Shown here piece after piece: positions 8,336 through 15,423 of a stretch of 34,053 nt of DNA (within the stretch, counting starts at the first letter, position 1; each line of letters starts with the position of its first letter). Below the pieces are notes generated by a model. It was not told where the DNA came from. It ran no database searches and saw only the letters and a program-made list of their open reading frames with translations. The stretch spans positions 1 through 34,053 of the forward strand of contig CAKMJS010000108.1 in assembly GCA_927405585.1 (NCBI GenBank), read 5' to 3'. The translations under genes were made by a program, and so were the position numbers. The stretch is from an uncultured Desulfosporosinus sp. GTDB lineage: Bacteria; Bacillota; Desulfitobacteriia; Desulfitobacteriales; Desulfitobacteriaceae.

Positions 8336-8449
8336 AACTCGTTCTAAAGTTAAACATTCGAGACTTCGGTGGGGAGTATACCCCCACCGAAGAGAGACTG
8401 GGTAAGCACTCCCGCTTATAGAAGTGGGAGTCTTATACGATTGGATAAA
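8336..8449 (+). repeat. Two-hairpin palindromic repeat, copy A
   Basis: This 114-nt block aligns end to end with 13564-13680. Hairpin one is CTTCGGTGGGG/CCCCACCGAAG (11 bp, perfect). Hairpin two is ACTCCCGCTT/AAGTGGGAGT (10 bp, one wobble). Shared ends are AACTCGTTC and CGATTGGATAAA. There is no coding potential. The paired hairpins recall the ends of IS200/IS605-type elements or derived non-autonomous repeats, but no transposase is present to confirm it. It lies 55 nt downstream of the EamA stop. Confidence 0.8.
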
Positions 8450-8669
8450 TTTAAGTTAGATTTAAGATTAACTACAGCCACATTTAAGTATGAACACCGC
8501 AAATTGATTGAGAAAGCGTTTCAAAAGGCCAAGTGTACTTGGATGAGTAAATTTAACCTTTTGAGTTAGAATAATTGAAATGCGAACTTAGTATCTATTG
8601 TCTCCGAAAATGAGCTATCGATCTAGAAGGTCGTAGCGTAGGGAGCCCTTATCACTTCAGCATTAACCT

Positions 8670-8729
8670 GAACAAATATAAACAATAGTGAACAAAAACA
8701 AACAATATTGAATGAATATGAACGATTAA
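8670..8729. repeat. Three degenerate 20-nt tandem units
   Basis: The units are GAACAAATATAAACAATAGT, GAACAAAAACAAACAATATT and GAATGAATATGAACGATTAA, head to tail with no spacer. A 20-nt period is close to two helical turns, so equal sites would face the same side of the DNA. It lies about 750 nt before the first mrp gene. Confidence 0.6.
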
Positions 8730-9127
8730 AATAGGAATAGACTTATTCTATGTATTAAATTGAATTATAAGAAGCAACTAGGTAGCTAGCAAAAGATTTG
8801 TTTGAATAAATAGTAAATTAATGAGCGTTTATTTTAATTTATGAAACCTTAGCAGGGAATAAAGGAAACTTGTCGAAAGTATTAAATTTATATTTTAAGT
8901 TAGGATAATTCCTCTCAGCACATATTCATGTTTATTTGAATTATGGAGCAAATGTCTATCTGGAGATTAATTTTTATACAATTCTGAAAACTTGAATTAA
9001 TTGATTGTGTGGTTTAAACTATGAGTAGCTTGGACGACAATTTACATATGAATGAAGGGAGTACAAAGGAACGTCTTTGTTCAATAGTTCCATAAAAGTA
9101 GATTTTTGCCAAGTCCAGTTTCAATAA

Positions 9128-9196
9128 AGACTGTCTTCAATATAAACTTCGTTAGGGGATGCCGCATGCGGCATTGGTATTAAGGATAGTCTTTTT
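9128..9196 (+). terminator. Composite hairpin with U-tract in the mrp leader
   Basis: AAAGACTGTCTT (9128-9139) pairs with AAGGATAGTCTTT (9182-9194) as 12 continuous pairs including two wobbles. Inside is the perfect 16-nt palindrome ATGCCGCATGCGGCAT (9161-9176). TTTTTGTTT follows. The nearest upstream gene ends 850 nt away, so this is more likely a leader attenuator, or the end of a small RNA, than the EamA terminator. Confidence 0.65.
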
Positions 9197-9436
9197 GTTT
9201 ATCTATAGGTAAGTTAATATTCGTAGAGTGACTGAAGTAGACTAATAATGGGAGAGGTGTATTTTATAAAAAATAAAAGTAAAGAATGATAGTTGATACC
9301 AATTATGTCACAACGAATTCCGAATGCTATGAATGGGTTGAGACACAGAACTATTGACTCAGGGTAGAATACGAGTCGATTCACTATCATTGCACTAGTT
9401 ACCAAGAATAACAATAGATTGTGAGTTGTGGGAATT

Positions 9437-9922
9437 ATGCTTAGTTTTTTACTAACATTCATTTTGATGTTTATTTTTTGGTTTAGTTTATCAGGGCAAA
9501 CAGCACCAATGTTCCTAGTACTTGGGACGGTTTCTTGTTTGCTGGTAGCCTACTGGTCCCACGATTTGTTAATCAGCAAAATGTATAAGGGACCAAACCT
9601 AAGGAGAATCCTTTCAATAATAAAGTATTTCCCTTGGTTAGTCTGGGAGGTTGTGATCGCTAACAAGCATCTTATCTATCTTGTTCTGCATCCCAAGATG
9701 CCCATTGACCCTAGCATTGTAAGATTCAAACATACCTTAAAGACCGACGCTTGCATTACACTTTTAGCCAACTCAATTACCCTGACACCTGGAACTATTA
9801 CCATTGATGTCGACCGTGATGAATATATTGTCCATGCTGTGTCAAGGGAAACTGCCGAAGGGTTACTGTCCGGTTCGATGCAGGCAAAGATATACGAAAT
9901 TGAAGACGGTGTAAGGAGATGA
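9437..9922 (+). CDS. mrpE: Mrp-type Na+/H+ antiporter subunit E (MbhA-like)
   Basis: The product belongs to the MnhE/MrpE family. Two or three N-terminal hydrophobic helices are followed by a soluble domain containing LLANSITLTPGTITIDVDRDEYIVHAV, the family signature. The ATG at 9437 is chosen with a weak GTGGGA site; a GTG at 9428 would add three residues. Length (161) is normal. It opens the nine-gene antiporter cluster and overlaps or nearly touches the next gene. MrpE is a membrane subunit needed for assembly of the hetero-oligomeric Mrp complex. Confidence 0.9.
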   Translation: MLSFLLTFILMFIFWFSLSGQTAPMFLVLGTVSCLLVAYWSHDLLISKMYKGPNLRRILSIIKYFPWLVWEVVIANKHLIYLVLHPKMPIDPSIVRFKHTLKTDACITLLANSITLTPGTITIDVDRDEYIVHAVSRETAEGLLSGSMQAKIYEIEDGVRR

Positions 9923-9931
9923 GTAAGGCTT

Positions 9932-10201
9932 ATGTATAATATGTTTGATCTCGCTATATTCACGATTATATTATCTGCAGTGCTCATTCTTTATCGATTA
10001 GTGGTTGGCCCCTTTGTTTTTAACAGGATTTTGGCCGTTAATTTCTTCGGAACCAAAACAGTAGTAATCCTGCTCCTCATAGGATTCATGTATGGCAGAC
10101 CGGATGTTTTCATAGATATTGCCTTTGTTTATGTTTTGATTAACTTTACTGCTGTATTGGCATTTCTAAAATACGTTGAGTCTGGCCGTTTCGACCACTA
10201 A
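9932..10201 (+). CDS. mrpF: Mrp antiporter subunit F (MbhB-like)
   Basis: The 89-residue protein has three transmembrane helices and the MrpF pattern YRLVVGPFVFNRILAVNFFGTKTV and DVFIDIAFVYVLINF. Length is typical. It begins 9 nt after mrpE; an in-frame ATG at 9941 is an alternative. It is a small membrane subunit of the complex. Confidence 0.92.
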   Translation: MYNMFDLAIFTIILSAVLILYRLVVGPFVFNRILAVNFFGTKTVVILLLIGFMYGRPDVFIDIAFVYVLINFTAVLAFLKYVESGRFDH

Positions 10202-10232
10202 AAACAAAATTTAAGTAACGGGATGGGAAAAT

Positions 10233-10619
10233 ATGGATATAGATATTCGCGTTATTCTTACGGGGTTTTTCTTAGCCGTAGGATGTTTCTTGTTTCTAGT
10301 TGCCTCCATTGGGGTAATCAGGTTTCCTGATTTCTTTACTAGGATGCATGCCGCGGGCAAATCGGATTCTCTGGGGCAAGCTTGTATTATCATCGGACTC
10401 ATTATTTATTCGGGCTTTAACCAAGTAAGCCTGAAATTGCTGATGATAATGGTTACTGTTTTTATCATTAACACTACAGCAACTCACTATTTGGCCAAGG
10501 CCGCCTATATGAAGGGTGTTAAACCTTGGGTGAAGGGCTGCAAGTATGGGGAAGCCGACCCCTTTGCGATATCCTCTCCTACCAATGTGACCCGTAAGAA
10601 AGCCAAAGCTAATAAATAA
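10233..10619 (+). CDS. mrpG: Mrp antiporter subunit G (MbhC-like)
   Basis: The 128-residue protein has three helices and the MrpG core IGVIRFPDFFTRMHAAGKSD, which is nearly invariant in the family. A hydrophilic, Lys-rich tail ends the protein. A GGGATGGGA site precedes the ATG. It lies 31 nt after mrpF and completes the E-F-G block in the Mbh A-B-C order. Confidence 0.93.
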   Translation: MDIDIRVILTGFFLAVGCFLFLVASIGVIRFPDFFTRMHAAGKSDSLGQACIIIGLIIYSGFNQVSLKLLMIMVTVFIINTTATHYLAKAAYMKGVKPWVKGCKYGEADPFAISSPTNVTRKKAKANK

Positions 10620-10650
10620 ACACTAAAACGTGATTTATGGAGTTGAAAAT

Positions 10651-11691
10651 ATGACTGATTTAGCCATTCCGCTTTTTCTAGTGGTTTGTGGTATTGCAGT
10701 ATTACTCGTCAAGGATTTAATGAGTTCTATTATGATTTTCTCAGTCTACAGTCTGATGATGGCTATTGAGTGGTGCCGCCTGAATGCGGTTGACGTCGCT
10801 ATTACAGAGGCGGCTGTGGGTGCTGGAATTTCTACTGTTCTGTTTTTAGTGATCTTAGGACGTACGAAGTCTGTGGATGAGGGCAAAAAACATATAAATC
10901 TTCCTGCTCTGCTGATTACCGTTGCAGTTGCAGCAGTCTTGTTGTATGGAACCATCGACCTCCCCCATCTACGGGATGCGAGCATTGCACCCAATACCCA
11001 TGTAGTCACGCCCTATTACCTAGAGAACTCTTACGAACAGACAGGCCAGATTAACGTTGTTGCTGCCATTTTGGCCTACTTCCGAGGGTTTGATACCTTG
11101 TTCGAAACGACCGTGGTGGCCACTGCGGGTTTTTCTCTAATTATGCTTCTCAGGGCGGGAAACAAGAAACCTGGGGCCTTAGATAAAACCGGGGTAACGG
11201 CCATCTATAAGAAAACTCCCGCTAGTATAGGAGTTAAGCCAACTGCAACCTTTCCGGCTGTCTTAGATCAAGACAAAGATATCGTCAAGAGAACGGTAAC
11301 TAAATTTTTAATACCATTCATTCAGCTCTTTGGACTGTATGTCATAGTCCACGGAGAACTGGGCCCTGGCGGGGGATTTCAGGGTGGTGTGGTTCTAGGA
11401 GTTAGTATCATTATTTACTCCCTAGTATTTGGCTTCGAAGAGGCCAAACAGAGACTGTCTGTCAGGACAAAAGACCTGTTAGTTTCCACAGGAGTTTTGG
11501 TTTATGGCGGTATCGGTGTTATAGCACTTTTCTTAGGAGGTAACTACCTTCAGTATAGTGTGCTTTTGCCTGACCCCCAATTTGCCAGTATCGTTGGAAT
11601 TATGGGTGTTGAAATTGGTGTAGGTATAACTGTTGCCGCGGTCATGATCACCCTATTTTATGAAACAGTAAGGATAGATGCCAATGATTGA
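10651..11691 (+). CDS. Fused MbhD/MbhE-like and MrpB subunit
   Basis: The start is the ATG at 10651, with GGAG 8 nt upstream; a GTG at 10630 lacks a site. Residues about 1-80 match MbhD (DUF4040; VDVAITEAAVGAGIS), equivalent to the end of MrpA. Residues about 85-170 match MbhE, with FRGFDTLFETTVVATAGFS. Residues about 205-346 are MrpB (HGELGPGGGFQGGVVLG). Three polypeptides that are separate in Pyrococcus Mbh are therefore one 346-residue chain here. No full MrpA is encoded in the cluster. The fused subunit would link the antiporter subunits in the membrane. Confidence 0.87.
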   Translation: MTDLAIPLFLVVCGIAVLLVKDLMSSIMIFSVYSLMMAIEWCRLNAVDVAITEAAVGAGISTVLFLVILGRTKSVDEGKKHINLPALLITVAVAAVLLYGTIDLPHLRDASIAPNTHVVTPYYLENSYEQTGQINVVAAILAYFRGFDTLFETTVVATAGFSLIMLLRAGNKKPGALDKTGVTAIYKKTPASIGVKPTATFPAVLDQDKDIVKRTVTKFLIPFIQLFGLYVIVHGELGPGGGFQGGVVLGVSIIIYSLVFGFEEAKQRLSVRTKDLLVSTGVLVYGGIGVIALFLGGNYLQYSVLLPDPQFASIVGIMGVEIGVGITVAAVMITLFYETVRIDAND

Positions 11692-12055
11692 ATTATTAGC
11701 GAAATATAATTATTGGATTGTAATAATTCTGTTGACCACGGGGTTATACGGGGTAATGGCTAGAAAAAACCTAATTAAAAAGATTATCGGGTTAAACGTC
11801 TTTCAAACGGCAGTGCTCCTGTTTTATGTGTCTATGTCTAAAATCGAGGGTGGAACCGCGCCTATCCTCTTAAATCATGGTCATGGCCCACAACCTGTTT
11901 TCGATAACCCGCTACCCCAGGTATTAATGCTGACTGCCATTGTGGTAGGAATTAGCACTACTGCTGTGGCTCTGACCTTTGTCACGCGTATTTACCGTGA
12001 ATACGGAACCATAGAGGAAGATCAAATACTGGAGTTGAACAAGCAAAATGATTAA
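11684..12055 (+). CDS. mrpC: Mrp antiporter subunit C (NuoK-like)
   Basis: The 123-residue protein has three helices like NuoK/MrpC, with GLYGVMARKNLIKKIIGLNV and a C-terminal QVLMLTAIVVGISTTAVAL. It overlaps the preceding stop by 8 nt, showing translational coupling. The ATG at 11684 has AAGGA at a 9-nt spacing; the ATG at 11678 (two residues longer) would be too close. A His-containing loop (LLNHGHGPQP) lies between helices two and three, as in other MrpC proteins. Confidence 0.92.
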   Translation: MIELLAKYNYWIVIILLTTGLYGVMARKNLIKKIIGLNVFQTAVLLFYVSMSKIEGGTAPILLNHGHGPQPVFDNPLPQVLMLTAIVVGISTTAVALTFVTRIYREYGTIEEDQILELNKQND

Positions 12056-13565
12056 ACATTTGCCCGCTCTGTTAATAGTGATACCTCTGCTGGTAGCGAT
12101 TATTACCCCGATCATCGGTCGCCTACACTGGGTATTAAGTTGGTATGCCGTAACCATTACAACCTTCATAAGCTTTGTGATCTCCCTTTTACTCTTGCAA
12201 ACTGTCTCAGTGCAAGGGAGGATCAGTTATTGGATGAGTGGTTGGGAACCGCCCTTTGGTATTGAGTACTCAGTAGACTATCTGAATGCTTATGTGCTGA
12301 TTATTGTTTCCTTTATGGCTTTTGCTGGCGCTATCTACTCTAGGAAGAATATTGATGTCGAAATTGAAGATGAAACAAGAAAACCACTTTTCTACACGAT
12401 TTATCTGTTGTTTGTAACTGGTCTATTGGGTATGGTAGTTACTGGCGATATTTTTAACATTTATGTCTTATTGGAGATTGCCTCACTTGCCGGTTATGCC
12501 CTGATAGCTCTAGGTAAAAAGCGTCAAGCCTTGGTGGCGGCGTACAATTACCTGGTAATGGGCACGGTGGGGGCTACATTTTTTCTATTGGGCGTCGGTT
12601 ACCTGTATCTAATGACGGGTACCTTGAATATTGCGGACTTAGCCGTTAGATTACCGGAATTTTATGAGACCAAAGCGATTTTCACAGCCTTCGCGTTTAT
12701 CGTGGTAGGACTTTCGATTAAATTAGCTATTTTCCCACTCCATTTTTGGCTTCCTAATTCGTATGGTTATGCTCCTTCCGTCGTTAGTGCGGTTATGGCC
12801 GCCACGGGTGCCAAGGTAGCAGCCTATGTCTTAATTCGCGTTATGTATTCGGTATTCACTCCAGCGTTTTTCACCCATACGCCTTTCAACATCCAGTATA
12901 TCTTCTTGTTATTAGCGGTAGCGGCGATTCTTGTAGGGTCTATTATGGCCTTAGCTCAAACCGATATCAAGAAGATGTTAGCCTATTCGAGTGTTGGGCA
13001 AATCGGTTATATCGTGCTGGGTATTGCCTTAATGAATGTTACTGGTATGATGGGCTCTTTGATCCATCTGTTAAATCATGCCCTGATGAAGGGCGCTCTC
13101 TTCTTTGCAGTGGGTGCCGTGGTTTATAGAACCGGCTTATGCAGCATAGAAAACTTACGAGGTTTGGGTAAGAAAATGCCCTGGACCATGGCAGCCTTTA
13201 CGATTGCCGCACTTTCTATGACGGGTATTCCGCTGACGGTTGGTTTTATTAGTAAATGGTATCTGGCAGTTGCTTCAATTGAAAGTGGGATGTGGTGGTT
13301 AGTTCCCATAATTTTGTTAAGCTCCATTCTCACGGCGGTTTACTTCTGGAGAATTTTGGACAATGTATGGCTTAAGCCCGCACCGGGAGAAGAAAGCCAC
13401 GAACACGGACATGACTCCCATCAGAAGCCTGTTAAGTCAAATGATGCTCCGTTATCTATGGTAATCCCTACCTTTACAGTGGCTGTGCTGTGCCTAGTTT
13501 TCGGTCTCTTTGCCTATGCGCCAGTATCCATAGCAGAAAAAGCGGCCTTGATTCTTCTGAAGTAA
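12048..13565 (+). CDS. mrpD: Mrp antiporter subunit D, ion-translocating (NuoM-like)
   Basis: The 505-residue protein has about 14 helices and belongs to the proton-conducting NuoL/M/N family. Channel residues are present: E143 in NIYVLLEIASLAGY, K225 in GLSIKLAIFPLHFWLP and K256 in AATGAKVAAY. A His-rich loop (ESHEHGHDSHQKP) lies near residue 450. The gene overlaps mrpC by 8 nt. It probably carries the main H+ or Na+ path of the complex. Repeat copy B begins at its stop codon. Confidence 0.93.
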   Translation: MIKHLPALLIVIPLLVAIITPIIGRLHWVLSWYAVTITTFISFVISLLLLQTVSVQGRISYWMSGWEPPFGIEYSVDYLNAYVLIIVSFMAFAGAIYSRKNIDVEIEDETRKPLFYTIYLLFVTGLLGMVVTGDIFNIYVLLEIASLAGYALIALGKKRQALVAAYNYLVMGTVGATFFLLGVGYLYLMTGTLNIADLAVRLPEFYETKAIFTAFAFIVVGLSIKLAIFPLHFWLPNSYGYAPSVVSAVMAATGAKVAAYVLIRVMYSVFTPAFFTHTPFNIQYIFLLLAVAAILVGSIMALAQTDIKKMLAYSSVGQIGYIVLGIALMNVTGMMGSLIHLLNHALMKGALFFAVGAVVYRTGLCSIENLRGLGKKMPWTMAAFTIAALSMTGIPLTVGFISKWYLAVASIESGMWWLVPIILLSSILTAVYFWRILDNVWLKPAPGEESHEHGHDSHQKPVKSNDAPLSMVIPTFTVAVLCLVFGLFAYAPVSIAEKAALILLK

Positions 13566-13680
13566 CTCGTTCAGTTTAAAGTTATACATTGAGACTTCGG
13601 TAAGGGAGTCTACCCCACCGAAGCAGAGACGGGGTATCCACTCCCACTTGTTAGAAGTGGGAGTCTTACGATTGGATAAA
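13564..13680 (+). repeat. Two-hairpin palindromic repeat, copy B, inside the mrp operon
   Basis: It aligns with 8336-8449 from AACTCGTTC to CGATTGGATAAA. Hairpin two is a perfect ACTCCCACTT/AAGTGGGAGT. Hairpin one is imperfect (CTTCGGT helix kept, GGG/CCC offset). The left end abuts the mrpD stop codon. The right end is directly followed by GAGGTG, the ribosome site of the next gene. It therefore fills almost the whole intergenic space of an otherwise tightly packed operon. Confidence 0.82.
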
Positions 13681-13692
13681 GAGGTGATGAAC

Positions 13693-15177
13693 TTGGAAAT
13701 AATCGAATCAGCAAGACCGGTATATGCAGTTTTGGTTTCACTGTTGGCAGTCGTGCTAATAGGTAGTTCTGGCAAATACCCAAATCTAAGAGAATTGTGG
13801 ACAATGCTGGCCGCTTTGCTAAAATTTGGCTTGGTAGTTTCAATGTTGCCAACAATTCTGGCAGGTAAGGCTATTGAATATCATGTAATAACGGTTCTGC
13901 CGGGGCTTGACATTGCGTTTAGAGTGGATTCACTAGGTATGGTTCTTGCCTTAACAGCATCATTTTTGTGGATTATTACATCGATTTATGCAATTGGTTA
14001 CATGCGCTCCATGGATGAACATGCCCAGACGAGGTTTTTTATGTGTTTTGCCATAGCTTTGTCTGCCGCCATGGGTGCCGCTTTTTCAGCGAACGTATTT
14101 ACCCTGTTTGTCTTCTATGAAATGATTACTGTTTCTACCTTTGCTTTGGTGGCTCATGAAGAAACGCCTGAAGCGATTAGTGGAGCAAGGCGATACCTGG
14201 CCTATTTGCTGGGTACCTCAATTTTCTTCTTCCTTCCAGCTATGTTTTTAACTTACAATTATGCAGGAACTCTGGATTTTGCCAGTCAGGGGATTTTGGC
14301 GGGCAAAGCCTCCTATACAATCATTAGCATAATTTTTGTTCTCTATATTGCGGGCATAGCAAAAGCAGGGATGATGCCCTTTCATTCCTGGCTACCAGCG
14401 GCGATGGTTGCGCCGACTCCAGTAAGTGCCCTGCTACACGCTGTGGCAGTCGTCAAGGTCGGTGTTTTTACAATTATTCGGATTTTGCTTTTTGTGTTTG
14501 GCGTCGACCTGCTCACTGAAATTGGACTTGGCATCTATTTAGCCTATTTTGCCTCGTTCACCATTCTTGCTGCCTCCATCATGGCCTTAAAGCAGGATAA
14601 CCTTAAGTTAAGGCTAGCTTACTCTACAGTCAGTCAACTTTCTTACATTGTACTGGCAGTTGCCTTGCTAACTCCTAGTGGTATAACGAGCAGTATTATG
14701 CATATTACGATTCATGCCTTTGGCAAGATTACGCTCTTCTTTGTGGCAGGGGCAATTTATGTTCGAACTCACAAGAAGAAGGTGAGCGAGCTGAATGGGA
14801 TTGGTAGACAAATGCCCTTTACCATGGCAGCCTTTACCGTAGGAGCATTTTCTATGATAGCTGTACCACCCTTTGGTGGCTTTATCAGCAAATGGTATCT
14901 GGTTATGGGTACCTTTGAGGCTCACCTCTTGCCCATACTCGTAGTCATCGTGGCAAGTACGTTACTCAATGCTGCTTACTTTTTACCCATTATCTATGCG
15001 GCTTTTTTCAAGCAACCAGAGTCAGGAGAAGTGCATGGGATTGAGGAAGCTCCTGCATTAATGGTGGTGCCAATTCTAATTACGGCCACCGGTGTTCTGA
15101 TCTTATTCTTTGCATCGCCGCTTCTGCTTAACCTTGTTAAGATCGCTGTGGCCAGTGCTTTGGGAGGTGGCTATTAA
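13693..15177 (+). CDS. Second MrpD/NuoL-M-like antiporter subunit
   Basis: A TTG start at 13693 is preferred because GAGGTG (13681-13686) lies 6 nt upstream. The ATG at 13687 would have no spacing, and farther starts lie inside the repeat. The 495-residue protein has about 14 helices. It keeps the key charges E143 (FVFYEMITVSTF) and K222 (GIAKAGMMPFHSWLP), followed by the LLHAVAVVKVGVF segment. It should be a competent ion-pumping subunit. Its presence after mrpD makes this cluster larger than the Mbh A-H module. Confidence 0.9.
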   Translation: MEIIESARPVYAVLVSLLAVVLIGSSGKYPNLRELWTMLAALLKFGLVVSMLPTILAGKAIEYHVITVLPGLDIAFRVDSLGMVLALTASFLWIITSIYAIGYMRSMDEHAQTRFFMCFAIALSAAMGAAFSANVFTLFVFYEMITVSTFALVAHEETPEAISGARRYLAYLLGTSIFFFLPAMFLTYNYAGTLDFASQGILAGKASYTIISIIFVLYIAGIAKAGMMPFHSWLPAAMVAPTPVSALLHAVAVVKVGVFTIIRILLFVFGVDLLTEIGLGIYLAYFASFTILAASIMALKQDNLKLRLAYSTVSQLSYIVLAVALLTPSGITSSIMHITIHAFGKITLFFVAGAIYVRTHKKKVSELNGIGRQMPFTMAAFTVGAFSMIAVPPFGGFISKWYLVMGTFEAHLLPILVVIVASTLLNAAYFLPIIYAAFFKQPESGEVHGIEEAPALMVVPILITATGVLILFFASPLLLNLVKIAVASALGGGY

Positions 15178-15423
15178 ATGAAAAAAGAAGAATCTGATTT
15201 TTTTGATCGACCTAAGGTTAGAAAGGCGTTGGTCGTACTCTTCGCTTTAACGTTTATTGGTCTTTTGGTGGCAGATTTTCTCCTTCATAAACATTCCTAT
15301 TTCTATTGGGATGGAATTCCCTCGTTCAATGCTGTATTTGGTTTAGTGGGAAGTCTTGCTCTTGTCTTAATCGCCAAACATTTGCGTCGGTTCATAGAGA
15401 GGGAGGAAAAATATTATGACTAG
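15178..15423 (+). CDS. Small two-helix membrane protein of the mrp cluster
   Basis: The 81-residue protein starts on the base after the previous stop and overlaps the next start by 8 nt, so it is coupled on both sides. A charged N-terminus (KKEESDFFDRPKVRK) is followed by helix one (18-35). The loop HKHSYFYWDGIPSFN and helix two (about 48-67) follow, with a charged tail. It is probably an accessory subunit joining the two large antiporter proteins. No named family is recognised. Confidence 0.75.
   Translation: MKKEESDFFDRPKVRKALVVLFALTFIGLLVADFLLHKHSYFYWDGIPSFNAVFGLVGSLALVLIAKHLRRFIEREEKYYD

Larger units (their letters stand above)
8450..9427. other. Long AT-rich gap upstream of the mrp cluster
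   Basis: No open frame here has both a ribosome site and protein-like composition. The stretch holds a 20-nt tandem repeat (8670-8729), a 16-nt palindrome inside a terminator-like hairpin (9128-9196), and otherwise AT-rich DNA. It may be a long regulatory leader for the mrp operon, or DNA left by past insertions next to repeat copy A. Confidence 0.5.

Noticed and set aside
8369-8569. A 66-codon frame starting with GTG downstream of the EamA gene
   Set aside because: Its first third is the hairpin repeat read as protein, it has no ribosome site, and the same frame is not kept in copy B.
9148-9180. Resemblance of ACTTCGTTAGG..GA to the start of the M-box (Mg2+) riboswitch
   Set aside because: Only about ten bases agree; the rest of the roughly 160-nt M-box is absent and the hairpin alone explains the sequence.
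9214-9462. An 82-codon minus-strand frame before mrpE
   Set aside because: It overlaps the mrpE start, has no ribosome site, and its hydrophobic composition follows from AT-rich DNA.
13648-13692. Longer N-terminus for the second antiporter subunit starting inside repeat copy B
   Set aside because: Those codons come from the repeat hairpin; the GAGGTG site supports the TTG at 13693.
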